A DNA stretch of 64,000 bases from Acidimicrobiia bacterium. Its GTDB lineage: Bacteria; Actinomycetota; Acidimicrobiia; Acidimicrobiales; AC-14. The stretch covers positions 39,599 to 103,598 of the forward strand of contig JAHFUR010000013.1 in NCBI GenBank assembly GCA_023264995.1. The letters run 5' to 3'. Below are positions 34,901 through 42,564 of this stretch, one piece after another. The notes beneath the pieces are model-generated. The model worked only from the letters and a program-made list of their open reading frames with translations. It searched no databases and was not told the DNA's origin. Every line of letters starts with the position of its first letter. The stretch's first letter is position 1. A program made the translations under genes and the position numbers.

Positions 34901-35693
34901 TGGCCTGGAGGGTGGCGCTGTAGCGCGCCGTGATCCGGGCGGTACGGATCCGCGACTGGAACAGCCGCCGGGACTCGTCTTCGAGCAGCTCCAGCTCCCG
35001 CTGCTCCTGGCCGAACGCCTTGACCACCCGGACCCCAGTCACCGCCTCCTCGACCACGCCGGCCACCGCCCCCTCGTAGCGCTGGTCCATCCACGACGCC
35101 GGGAACGAGCGGGCGCGGTACCGGACGGCCACGAACCCGAACGCGGGGACACAGACCGCGATCACCAGGGCCAGCGCCGGCGAGAGCACGACCATCACGG
35201 CGAGGGCCACCACCAGCAGGGCCAGGTTGCCGACGGTCATGCTGAGCTGCTGCAGGAACATCTGGATCAGGGTGATGTCCGCGGTGGCGCGCGACATGAC
35301 GTCGCCGGTGCGGAGCTGGTCGTGCCGGGCGAAGTCGAGGTGTTGCAGGTGATGGTGCACCGCCAGCTGGAGGTCGCGCTGCACGTCGATGGCCAGGCGG
35401 GCGCCGACCCGCCGGCGCAGGTAGTTGGCGACGAAGGCGAGGGCGCCGAGCCCGACCAGGACGCCGACCCAGGGGGCCAGCCGGCGCTTGGAGCTGAACA
35501 CGGCGTCGTCGAGGATCACCCGCTGCACCAGCGGGGTAAAGGCGGTGATCGTCTGGCCGACCACGGCGATGACCACGGCCAGCACCATCCGGCGCCTGTA
35601 CGGCCCGAGCACTGGAGCAAGGCGCCGCAACCACCCGGTACCCGAGCGGGCGGAGGAGCTGTCGCGGGCCTGTGCAGGGGCGGTGACGTTCAT
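31923..35693 (-). CDS. Fused double ABC exporter with one degenerate ATP site
   Basis: 1256 residues: two complete half-transporters (TMD1-NBD1-TMD2-NBD2) fused by a linker near residues 570-650. NBD1: GPSGSGKST, LSGGERQR, and Walker B ILVLDDATS, where the catalytic Glu is replaced by Asp. NBD2: GATGAGKST, degenerate signature LSAGQRQ, and intact ILLLDEATS. One composite site is therefore canonical and the other degenerate, like heterodimeric multidrug exporters. Length and organisation resemble mycobacterial Rv0194. Probably exports drugs or lipids; substrate unknown. Divergent from the lipoprotein gene. Confidence 0.94.
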   Translation of the reverse strand: MNVTAPAQARDSSSARSGTGWLRRLAPVLGPYRRRMVLAVVIAVVGQTITAFTPLVQRVILDDAVFSSKRRLAPWVGVLVGLGALAFVANYLRRRVGARLAIDVQRDLQLAVHHHLQHLDFARHDQLRTGDVMSRATADITLIQMFLQQLSMTVGNLALLVVALAVMVVLSPALALVIAVCVPAFGFVAVRYRARSFPASWMDQRYEGAVAGVVEEAVTGVRVVKAFGQEQRELELLEDESRRLFQSRIRTARITARYSATLQAIPSLGQVAVLALGGWLALRGHVSLGVFLAFSSYVLQLTAPVRLLSGVLGTAQQARAGAERVLELLAVEPVVTDRAGARPLDQPAGRVALEHVSFAYGDGPPVLHDVSLRIEAGERVAIVGPSGSGKSTLALLLGRFYEAGAGAVTIDGADVTRYTLGSLRRAVGMVFEETFLFSTTIRENIAFGRPDASDHDVVEAARAAQAHAFIVALPDGYDTAVGERGFTLSGGERQRIALARAALADPKILVLDDATSAIDARTEEAIHGSFEARMAARTTVLIAHRPSTLRLAQRVIVLDGGRIVAEGTNEELLAQSQFYRELLTGPEAGSEDTRAPEVDAVDPSAWPLGVSREGAPRVSSRAVNVIAEGSGRHGGGIGGGASRLAKLTTASPELLAAAGALPPLAGEPQVDLDEVTALDDTFSFRRVLRPFRGALALGVALVVVDTLTTLAGPVLIRTGIDNGVVHRSLGSLRAVCIVFLGVQVLSWLNAVAMTYQTSRTAERMLFGLRARTFAHLQRLSLGYYDQEMAGRIMTRMTSDINAFAQLLQQGLLTAMASLLAGVGVAVALVVLDPHLALVVAVVVPPLVAATLWFRRASSRAYMTSRVRISALYSELQESLAGVRVSQALGQQATNEARFARLATSYRDARVRSAELMARYFPLIQLLSTVAKAIALAEGAHMVAEGRLTPGALIAFLLFLDQFFTPIQQLSQVFDQWSQARVAVTQLSALLRTPTMTPAAVHPVPPGRLRGDVRLDGVRFAYASTGQVALHDVDLDIPAGQVVALVGATGAGKSTLVKLVARFYDPDAGRVLIDGVPLPELDLAAYRHQLGFVPQEPFLFSGTIRTNINYGAPDARDLDVERAARAVGAHEFVKSLPDGYHTVVTEQGRSLSAGQRQLLCLARAHLVDPAILLLDEATSNLDLATEAQVQRAMSLVARGRTTLLIAHRLQTARGAQRILVVSDGRIVEDGSHEELLRLGGRYRELWATLAGSGAGHP

Positions 35694-35801
35694 CAGCTTC
35701 CCCCGTCACTAGCACTTCGACATGAGACGGGCGCGTCCCGAGGCGGAGAACTCCCAGCGGGCTCCGGGTCCCCTCCCAGGTTCGTGGGCAAGAGTGTCGG
35801 C

Positions 35802-36260
35802 ATGAGATCACTCACCCGACTGTCGGCGCTGGCCATCACCGGTGCTCTGGCCCTCTCTGCCTGTGGCGGCAGCAACTCGGACCCGTCCACCGTCGGCCCC
35901 AGCGCCCAGGGGGCAACCACCGTCGCCACCACGCCAACCACGGTGGCCGTGACGCCCACCACTGTGCCTGCCGCCGTGGCGACAACCGCCACCACTGCGG
36001 TCGCGGCGGCGACGACGACCACGGCGGCGCCGGCGCCGGCCGTCAAGAAGGTGGCCGCCAACACGGCCACGCAAGCCGAGATCGCTGCCGCCCTCGACGC
36101 GGCCGGCGTGGCCAACGCCAGCCGATGGGCGGTCGAGGTCGTCGAGTACCGGCCCTACCCGACCAATGACCCGACCTTCGCCAAGCTGCGGCAGAACCTG
36201 GTCAAGTACAACCCCGGTCCCGGCGTCGTCGACGCCATCGTCGCCACCCTGAGCCTCTAG
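35802..36260 (+). CDS. Lipoprotein with Thr/Val linker and HhH (ComEA-like) domain
   Basis: 152 residues. Signal peptide with lipobox LSACGG, a long Thr/Ala/Val/Pro linker (about 30-85), and a C-terminal helix-hairpin-helix-like domain with ANTATQAEIAAALDAAGVAN, VEVVEYRPYP, FAKLRQNL. HhH domains of this type bind DNA in ComEA, but also occur in other roles. Anchored outside the membrane. The next gene starts 2 bases after its stop. Confidence 0.75.
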   Translation: MRSLTRLSALAITGALALSACGGSNSDPSTVGPSAQGATTVATTPTTVAVTPTTVPAAVATTATTAVAAATTTTAAPAPAVKKVAANTATQAEIAAALDAAGVANASRWAVEVVEYRPYPTNDPTFAKLRQNLVKYNPGPGVVDAIVATLSL

Positions 36261-36262
36261 CC

Positions 36263-36772
36263 GTGACGGTCTCGGTGGCCCTGCTGCGCCGGTGCTTCCT
36301 GGCCCTGGCCATGGCCGGCGCGGCGGCGACGGCGGTCGAGCTGGCCCTCAGCCGTCACTGGACCTCCGCCGTGCAGCTCATCCCCTGGTACGCGCTCGGT
36401 GCACTGGCCCTCGCCGGCCTGCTGCTCATCGTCCGGCCCCGACGGCCGGCGGTACTGGCCGTCCGGGTGATCGCGGTGTTGGTCGTGCTCACCGCCGGCC
36501 TCGGCATCTTCGAGCACGTCCTGGCCAATTACCGCGCCGCCCCGCTGGACTTCCGCTACACCTCGAAGTGGCCGACGATGTCGGCATTCTCACGGTGGTG
36601 GGCCGCGTTCAGCGAGTCGGTCGGCCCGTCGCCGACGCTGGCGCCGGGCGTGCTGGCGCAGTCGGCCATCTGCCTGCTGTTCGCCACCCTCGGCCACCCG
36701 GGCCTGACCTCGGGCACCGCGGCCAGCGTCCAGCGCACCCGCCCCCGGGCAAAGGCGTCCTCGAGCAACTGA
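36263..36772 (+). CDS. Membrane protein, four-helix type
   Basis: 169 residues with about four transmembrane segments (FLALAMAGAAATAVELALS, LIPWYALGALALAGLLLIV, VIAVLVVLTAGLGIFEHV and SAICLLFATLGHP). The pattern, including VLANYRAAPL, matches a common small bacterial membrane protein family of unknown function. GTG start immediately after the lipoprotein gene, so the two are co-transcribed. Its last 217 bases overlap the convergent metallohydrolase gene. Confidence 0.72.
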   Translation: MTVSVALLRRCFLALAMAGAAATAVELALSRHWTSAVQLIPWYALGALALAGLLLIVRPRRPAVLAVRVIAVLVVLTAGLGIFEHVLANYRAAPLDFRYTSKWPTMSAFSRWWAAFSESVGPSPTLAPGVLAQSAICLLFATLGHPGLTSGTAASVQRTRPRAKASSSN

Positions 36773-37146
36773 GCCGTGCCCGGCCCCATCCCCCGCCGGG
36801 CCAGGGCCAGCAGGACGCCGGCGTACTCGGGGCCATGGCTGGCGTAGGCCACGGGGGTCAGGCAATGGGCCACCTCGTGGAGCAGGACCAGCTCGCTGCG
36901 GGCCCACTTGGGCATCTGCAGCACGCCGTGCTGGTCGGCCGTCGCCCGCCGGTGGCCGAAGCCCGGACGGACTTCGAAGTGCCGGTCGCCCCAGCGGGCC
37001 ACGAACCACTCGGTGGCCACCAGCCCGTCGACCCACGCCTGCATCCGTTCCACGGTGGGCAGCCGCCGGCCGGCGTCGACCTCGCCCTCGGCCCGGTAGA
37101 GCCGGGCCCGCTGGCTGTCGCGAGGCCTGGGGATCGCGGTTGTCAC
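36556..37146 (-). CDS. TIGR04338-like metallohydrolase
   Basis: 196 residues. The zinc-protease-like motif LLHEVAHCLTP is followed by SHGPEYAGVLLALARRGMG, the characteristic pair of this actinobacterial family (HExxH variant plus a third ligand). The N-terminal part contains RARLYRAEGEVDA. The family function is unknown; possibly a peptidase or deamidase. GTG start forms a 4-bp GTGA overlap with the upstream DUF4239 gene. The C-terminal about 60 residues (after VRPGWP) lie opposite the membrane protein gene and may be an extension. Confidence 0.85.
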   Translation of the reverse strand: MTTAIPRPRDSQRARLYRAEGEVDAGRRLPTVERMQAWVDGLVATEWFVARWGDRHFEVRPGFGHRRATADQHGVLQMPKWARSELVLLHEVAHCLTPVAYASHGPEYAGVLLALARRGMGPGTAQLLEDAFARGRVRWTLAAVPEVRPGWPRVANSRQMADCASTPGASVGDGPTDSLNAAHHRENADIVGHFEV

Positions 37147-37922
37147 CCGGCGAAGTCCCGCACGACCCGCGCGAACGGCTCGGGACTGACGCGCACGTCG
37201 CCGGAGAACGGGTGGCTCAGCACCAGGATCACCAGGATCTGGAGGGCCAGAACGGCGGCGAACCCGCCGACCATGACGTAGTGCAGCCGCTCGTTCGACA
37301 CCCCGAAGAGCAGGGCGAAGCCGAGGGTGACGATGCCCCCGATGATGATCGCCGCCCACAGGACGCTCACCGTGCCCTCCTCGGCCACCGTGATCCGCTG
37401 GGCCCGGTCCTCGGCCACGTCGTTGACCCGCACCAGCGCATCGGCCAGGAACGTCTCCTGGGTGGGCGTCCCCGCCGTCGCACGGGCGAGGGTGCCGTAG
37501 AGCTGGCCGACCAGGTCGAAGGCAGCGGAGCTGCTGCCACCGTTGTCCATCGCCGCCCACTCATGGTCGACCACCTCACGGGCGTAGCGGACCGACAGGT
37601 CGCTCATCTGCGACCGCGTCGGCTCGGCCAGGGCCTGGCTGTCTCGGTACACGCTGCGCAGCGCCCCGGCCTCATGCTCGGTGTTGTCGCGGGCGTCGCG
37701 GAAGTCCTCCCAGGTCACGACCACGATGAACGCCAGGGTGACGGCGTAGACCACGCCGACCACGGCGATGAGGAACCCGGCCACGTCGTTGTGCTCGCCC
37801 TCGATGATCCCCGGCGCCGCCCGCCGCACGACCGCCTGCACGACCACCGTCACCAGCGGGAGGCCGACGACGACGAGCGCCCCCAGCACCCACAGGTTCA
37901 GGTGCACCAAGGCGCGGTCCAT
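37143..37922 (-). CDS. DUF4239 (bestrophin-like domain) membrane protein
   Basis: 259 residues. Two N-terminal transmembrane segments (VLGALVVVGLPLVTVVVQAV; GFLIAVVGVVYAVTLAFIVV), a long cytoplasmic/extracytoplasmic helical region with EHEAGALRSVYRDSQAL, and two C-terminal segments. The region before FSGDVRVSPEPF is typical of DUF4239. A paralogue lies at 58317-59477. Function unproven; similarity to bestrophin suggests ion channel properties, which is only analogy. Confidence 0.85.
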   Translation of the reverse strand: MDRALVHLNLWVLGALVVVGLPLVTVVVQAVVRRAAPGIIEGEHNDVAGFLIAVVGVVYAVTLAFIVVVTWEDFRDARDNTEHEAGALRSVYRDSQALAEPTRSQMSDLSVRYAREVVDHEWAAMDNGGSSSAAFDLVGQLYGTLARATAGTPTQETFLADALVRVNDVAEDRAQRITVAEEGTVSVLWAAIIIGGIVTLGFALLFGVSNERLHYVMVGGFAAVLALQILVILVLSHPFSGDVRVSPEPFARVVRDFAG

Positions 37923-37959
37923 ATGCGACGAGGGTACCGACGCGCCGTAGGCTCGGCGG

Positions 37960-38595
37960 GTGATCGTCCCCGAGGACCTCGAGGCCTACGCCGCCGCCCA
38001 CACCACGGCCGAGAGCCCGCTCATGACCGAGGTCGCCGCCGAGACCCGCTCGACGCAGGAGGCCCACGGGATGATGGTGGGCCTCCTCGAGGGCCGGTTC
38101 CTGGAGACCCTGGTGTGGCTGGCCGGTGCCCGCCGCATCCTCGAGATCGGCTGCTTCACCGGCTACTCGGCCCTGTCGATGGCCGCCGCACTGGCGCCTG
38201 GCGGCACGATCGTCACCTGCGAGCTCGACCCCGAGCGGGCCGCCGCCGCCCGCCGGCACTTCGACGCCAGCCCCTGGGGCGCCCAGATCGAGGTGATGGT
38301 CGGGCCGGCGCTGGAGTCGATCGCCGGCCTCACAGGCCCCTTCGACCTCGTGTTCATCGACGCCGACAAGACCAACTACGCCAACTACTACGAGGCCGTC
38401 CTGCCTCTGCTGGCCGACCACGGGCTCATCGTGGCCGACAACGTGCTGTGGAGCGGGCGGGTGCTGGACGCCGAGGACCAGAGCGACGACACCGTCGCCA
38501 TCCGGGCCTTCAACGACCTGGTCGTGCACGACCCTCGGGTGACGTGCGTGATGGCCACCGTGCGCGACGGCGTCACCCTCATCCGCCGGCGCTGA
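37960..38595 (+). CDS. Class I O-methyltransferase (Methyltransf_3)
   Basis: 211 residues, GTG start. SAM-binding ILEIGCFTGYSALSMA, acidic ECELDPERA loop, and the divalent-cation motif VFIDADKTNYANYYE with DNVLWSGRV. Such cation-dependent enzymes methylate catechol-type hydroxyls. Divergent from the DUF4239 gene over 37 bp. Its acceptor substrate cannot be predicted. Confidence 0.92.
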   Translation: MIVPEDLEAYAAAHTTAESPLMTEVAAETRSTQEAHGMMVGLLEGRFLETLVWLAGARRILEIGCFTGYSALSMAAALAPGGTIVTCELDPERAAAARRHFDASPWGAQIEVMVGPALESIAGLTGPFDLVFIDADKTNYANYYEAVLPLLADHGLIVADNVLWSGRVLDAEDQSDDTVAIRAFNDLVVHDPRVTCVMATVRDGVTLIRRR

Positions 38596-38613
38596 TCGCC
38601 GGCGTCGGCGGCG

Positions 38614-39210
38614 TCACCGGGGTCGTGCTTCCCGCCGGCTGACCCACCAGCCGGCCACCGCGGTGCCCAGCAGGTTGGCCACCAGGTCGCGGCCGGTGTT
38701 CTCGTAGCCGCCGACGTTGGTGGCGGCCAACAAGTGGCTGGCCGCGAACTCCACCACCTCGTTGAACGCCCCGACGCCCTGCCCGAGGAGGCACACGACG
38801 ACGGCCGTGCCCAGCGGGTGGCCGGGCTCGACCGGCAGCCACGACCGGCTCGCCTCCCACACGGCGATGCCGGCGGTGCCGAACCCGATGGCGTGGACCA
38901 CGTTGTCGAAGTGGCCCCAGCGGAGGAAAACGGCGTTGTAGAGAATGCGGTCACCGGGGCCGCTCAGGGCCACCAGCCCGCCGGCCAGGTGGCCGAACCC
39001 CCACACGGCCAGCCCGACGAGCACGAGCAGGCTGAAATGGACCTTGGCGTCGGCAGCGGCGATGGCCAGGGCCAGGCCGGCGACGATGACCACGTACGGC
39101 GCCATGAGGCGGGAGCCGGCGACCAGGCCGTAGACGGTCCAGGCCACGATGTAGCCGGCCACTGTGGCGGCGACGACCGGGTGGCGGCGGGCGCCGGCAG
39201 CGACGCTCAC
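38614..39210 (-). CDS. DUF2238-like membrane protein
   Basis: 198 residues, about six transmembrane segments (ATVAGYIVAWTVYGLVAG, VVIVAGLALAIAAADA, LLVLVGLAVWGFGHLAGG, others). GHFDNVVHAIGFGTAGIAVWE and NVGGYENTGRDLVANLLG are typical of the DUF2238/YjdF family. GTG start overlaps the menD stop by 4 bp (GTGA), so it is in the menD transcript. Function unknown; its linkage to menD may matter for membrane quinone metabolism (speculative). Confidence 0.8.
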   Translation of the reverse strand: MSVAAGARRHPVVAATVAGYIVAWTVYGLVAGSRLMAPYVVIVAGLALAIAAADAKVHFSLLVLVGLAVWGFGHLAGGLVALSGPGDRILYNAVFLRWGHFDNVVHAIGFGTAGIAVWEASRSWLPVEPGHPLGTAVVVCLLGQGVGAFNEVVEFAASHLLAATNVGGYENTGRDLVANLLGTAVAGWWVSRREARPR

Positions 39211-40940
39211 CCGTTGGCCCTGCCGCCGGGGACCGACACCGCCTCCCACGCCAGCCGGTGCCGGACGACGTTGTCATCCCGGTCGGTGGGGACGACGACC
39301 AGGCGCACACCGCCGGCGGCGACCGCCCGCTCGACCGCTGGCATCAGGTCGTCGGCCTTCGTCACCTGTTCCGAACCGATCCCGTGGACGCTGGCCAGTG
39401 CGGCCAGGTCGACGCCCTGGGGTGTGCCGAAGAGCGTCTCGAAGTGCTCGGCCAACCCGGCCCGGGCCTGGGGCAGGAAGCTGAAGATCCCGCCGCCGTC
39501 GTTGTCGAGCACGACGAAGGTGGCGTCGATCCCCCGGCGCGCCGCGCCGAGCAGCCCGCCGGCGTCGTGCAGGAAGGTGAGGTCGCCGCAGAGGGCGACC
39601 ACCGGGCCGGGCGCCGCGGCGGCGGCCCCCAGGACGGTGGAGACGAACCCGTCGATCCCGTTCACGCCCCGGTTGGACAGGAACCGGAGGCCCGTACGAG
39701 GACGGGCGAAAGACTCCACGTCGCGCACCGGCATGCTCGACCCGACGACCAGGGTGGCTCCCGCCGGCAGCCCGGCCACCAGGTCACGGGCCACGCGCCC
39801 TTCGAAGGGCTCGGGCCACGAGTCGAGCAGGGCGTCGAGGTCGCGGCGGGCCACGGCCTCGGCCTGTTGCCAGGTGCTCATCCAGAACGACTGGGTGCGG
39901 GCCGGGCCGCGGGCAGCCACCGCGTCGAGCAGGGCCGACGGGTCGGCGACGATGCGCTCGGCCGACGAGCGGCCAGGGTCGAGCCAGGCGCCGTCGGGGT
40001 CGACAAGGACCTGGTGGCCGGCGCCGGCCAGCCACGATGTCGCCACCTTGCCGGTCAGGGGCGCGCCGATGCGGACCACGACATCGGGGAGCAGCGATCG
40101 GGCCATGGCCGGCGAGCGGAGGAGGGCGTCGTAGGTCGACACTGCCGCCGGACCTTGGCGGGCGCCGGAGATGGGGTCGGCCAGCACCGGCCATCGGGAC
40201 GCGGCCGCGAAGCGCTCGATCACGTCGGGGCCCACGCAGGCGCCCCACCCCACCACGATCGCCCCCCGCGGCTCGGCGGCAACCAGGAAGGCCAGGCGGT
40301 CGACGTCGCCGGCCGTGGGCGGTGGCCGACCAGCGGGCGACATCACCCAGGGCGCACCGTCGTCCCGGCCCGGCGGGAGGGTCACCAGTTCGCCGGTGGG
40401 GAGCAGCGGCTCGCGGAACGCCAGGTTGAGGTGCACAGGGCCGGCGGGTGGGCCGGCGGCCGCGGCCACCGACCGGGCCGCCACCGACCGCCAGTACCCG
40501 CTGCCGGCGTCGGCCTCCGACGGTGCGCCGACCTCGGCGAACCAGCGCACCGCGTCCCCGTAGAGCTTGAGCTGGTCGACGGTCTGGCCGGCGCCGGTAT
40601 CGCGCAGCTCGGGCGGCCGGTCGGCCGTGCACACGATCAGCGGGACCCGGGCGTGGGACGCCTCAAGCACCGCAGGGTGGAGCTCGGCCGCCGCGGTCCC
40701 CGACGTACACAGCACGACCGCCGGCCGCCCCGAGGCCGCCGCCGCGCCCAGGGCGAAGAACGACCCCGACCGCTCGTCAAGGAAGACGTGGACGGCGATG
40801 CGGCCGTCGCCGGCGAGGGCCAGGGCCAGCGGCGTCGAACGCGAGCCGGGGCTGACGGCGGCGATCGTCACACCGCCCCGGGCCCACTCGTCGACCAGGG
40901 ACCGCGACAGCGCAGTGTTCAGGTCGGCGGTGCCACTCAT
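39207..40940 (-). CDS. menD: SEPHCHC synthase (MenD)
   Basis: 577 residues, thiamine-diphosphate enzyme adding 2-oxoglutarate-derived succinic semialdehyde to isochorismate. N-terminal VSPGSRSTPLALAL and LDERSGSFFALG, pyrimidine-binding CTSGTAAAELHPAVLEA, and the ThDP/metal motif CGDLTFLHDAGGL with VLDNDGGGIF are characteristic. RFLSNRGVNGIDG is the substrate-binding segment. Start ATG 40940; the menH ATG on the other strand is only 14 bp away. Downstream partner is the DUF2238-like gene. Confidence 0.97.
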   Translation of the reverse strand: MSGTADLNTALSRSLVDEWARGGVTIAAVSPGSRSTPLALALAGDGRIAVHVFLDERSGSFFALGAAAASGRPAVVLCTSGTAAAELHPAVLEASHARVPLIVCTADRPPELRDTGAGQTVDQLKLYGDAVRWFAEVGAPSEADAGSGYWRSVAARSVAAAAGPPAGPVHLNLAFREPLLPTGELVTLPPGRDDGAPWVMSPAGRPPPTAGDVDRLAFLVAAEPRGAIVVGWGACVGPDVIERFAAASRWPVLADPISGARQGPAAVSTYDALLRSPAMARSLLPDVVVRIGAPLTGKVATSWLAGAGHQVLVDPDGAWLDPGRSSAERIVADPSALLDAVAARGPARTQSFWMSTWQQAEAVARRDLDALLDSWPEPFEGRVARDLVAGLPAGATLVVGSSMPVRDVESFARPRTGLRFLSNRGVNGIDGFVSTVLGAAAAAPGPVVALCGDLTFLHDAGGLLGAARRGIDATFVVLDNDGGGIFSFLPQARAGLAEHFETLFGTPQGVDLAALASVHGIGSEQVTKADDLMPAVERAVAAGGVRLVVVPTDRDDNVVRHRLAWEAVSVPGGRANG

Positions 40941-40954
40941 GTGAAGATCACCCC

Positions 40955-41725
40955 ATGGCCGACGCGCTGCACCGCGCCCTGGACTGGCGGGGCCCCGACC
41001 GCCTGGTGCTCGTGCACGGCTTCACCCAGACGCTGGCGTCGTGGGCCCACCTGGCCGTCCCGCTGTCGGAGACGTTCCAGGTGGTGCGGGTGGACCTGCC
41101 CGGCCACGGCGGGTCGGGCGCCGTCGACATGAGCTTCGCGGAGGCGGCGGCAGCCATCGGCGACGCCGGCGGGCGGGCCACCTACGTCGGGTACTCGATG
41201 GGCGGGCGCCTGTGCCTGCGCCTGGCTCTCGACCGCCCCGACCTGGTGCAGGCCCTGGTGCTGGTGGGCGCATCGCCGGGCCTGGCCGACCACACCGAAC
41301 GGGAGGCGCGCCGGGCGGCCGACGAGGCCCTGGCCGGCGAGATCGAGCGCATGGGCACGGCGGCGTTCCTCGACCGGTGGCTGGCGCAACCCATGTTCGC
41401 CGCCTTGGAGCCAACCGCCGAGGACCTGGCCGCCCGGCGGGCCAACACGTCGGCCGGCCTGGCCGCCGCCCTGCGCCGGCTCGGCCCGGGGGCACAGGAG
41501 CCGTTGTGGGACCGCCTCGGCGCGCTGGATATGCCGGTGCTGGCCGTCGCCGGCCAGGACGACGCCCGGTACTGCCACATCGCCGAGGAGATGGCCGACG
41601 CCATCGGGGTCAACGCCCAGGTGGTGGCCGTGGCCGGCGCCGGCCATGCCGCCCACCTCGAGCGGCCCGGCAGCTTCAGCCGCCTCCTGGCCGCCTTCCT
41701 GGTCCTTCACCCACCCACCTCGTAG
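40955..41725 (+). CDS. menH: SHCHC synthase MenH (alpha/beta hydrolase fold)
   Basis: 256 residues. LVLVHGFTQTLASWAHLA, nucleophile VGYSMGGRL (S81), VAGQDDARY and GAGHAAHLE complete the triad. SWAHLA and YSMGGR are typical of MenH. Eliminates pyruvate from SEPHCHC. Transcribed opposite to the surrounding men genes; the 3' end overlaps menC by 19 bp. Alternative annotations would be a generic hydrolase, but its position between menD and menC supports MenH. Confidence 0.88.
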   Translation: MADALHRALDWRGPDRLVLVHGFTQTLASWAHLAVPLSETFQVVRVDLPGHGGSGAVDMSFAEAAAAIGDAGGRATYVGYSMGGRLCLRLALDRPDLVQALVLVGASPGLADHTEREARRAADEALAGEIERMGTAAFLDRWLAQPMFAALEPTAEDLAARRANTSAGLAAALRRLGPGAQEPLWDRLGALDMPVLAVAGQDDARYCHIAEEMADAIGVNAQVVAVAGAGHAAHLERPGSFSRLLAAFLVLHPPTS

Positions 41726-42564
41726 CGGGCCAGCCGGTCGGGCGTGGGCACCGGCCGGCGCACGGTGAGCCAGCCGTCGACCGCAACCAGCGGGTCGTCG
41801 ACCACGTCGTCAGCGAACAGGCCGGCCGTGCCGAGGCCGCAGGCGAACGGCAGCTCGTCGAGGGCGGCGGCGAGGGCCAGGCCGGCGGCCAGACCGACCG
41901 AGGTCTCGAACATCGACGACACGATGGCGACCACGCCGGCCGCGGCGATGATCTCCAACGTGGCGGCCAGACCGCCGAGAGGCTGCACCTTGACCACCAG
42001 GGCGTCGGCGGAGTCGAGCACGGCCAGCCGGCGGGCATCGTCGAGGTCGCGCACGCACTCGTCGGCGGCCACGGGCACCGCCACCCGCCGGCGCACGGCA
42101 GCCAGGTCGTCCAGGGAGGCCACCGGCTGCTCGACCAGCTCGAGGTCGAAGGGGGCCAGCCGGGCGATCGTGGCCACGGCCGCCTCGACGTCCCACGCCC
42201 CGTTGGCGTCGACCCGCAACCGGCCGTGCGGGCCGATGGCGTCGCGCACGGCGGCGACGCGGTCGATGTCGCCGGCGTCGCCCACCTTGACCTTCACGTC
42301 GGCCCAGCGGGCGGCGAGGGCGGCGGCCGCGTCGGCGCCGATGGCCGGGACCAGGCCGTTCACCCGCACCCGGGTGCGGACCGCCGGCGGCCACGGCGCG
42401 GTGGCCGCCTCCTCGGCGGCCCGGCGGCAGGCGGCGGGGTCGGACGGGTAGCCGGGGAGCGGTGACCATTCCCCCCAGCCGCACGGTCCCTCGACCAGCA
42501 CCGCGTCCCGGGAGCCGGGCGGCAGGGCGAACGGCAACCGCACCCGGTGCTCGGTCAGGGTCAT
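41707..42564 (-). CDS. menC: o-Succinylbenzoate synthase
   Basis: 285 residues, enolase superfamily. Catalytic elements: DVKVKVGD (KxK base), LRVDANGAWD, ELVEQPVA, VAADECV metal ligands and ALVVKVQPLGG second Lys. Dehydrates SHCHC to o-succinylbenzoate. Its ATG overlaps the menA stop by 1 base (TGATG); the C-terminal YEVGG end overlaps the convergent menH. The order menB-menA-menC on one transcript is tightly packed. Confidence 0.95.
   Translation of the reverse strand: MTLTEHRVRLPFALPPGSRDAVLVEGPCGWGEWSPLPGYPSDPAACRRAAEEAATAPWPPAVRTRVRVNGLVPAIGADAAAALAARWADVKVKVGDAGDIDRVAAVRDAIGPHGRLRVDANGAWDVEAAVATIARLAPFDLELVEQPVASLDDLAAVRRRVAVPVAADECVRDLDDARRLAVLDSADALVVKVQPLGGLAATLEIIAAAGVVAIVSSMFETSVGLAAGLALAAALDELPFACGLGTAGLFADDVVDDPLVAVDGWLTVRRPVPTPDRLARYEVGG

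Noticed and set aside
31929..35801. Very long open reading frame on the plus strand opposite the ABC exporter
   Set aside because: It is antisense to an unmistakable ABC exporter, has low-complexity Gly/Arg/His/Glu composition, and is open only because of GC-rich third positions. Only its end, from 35802, is a real gene.
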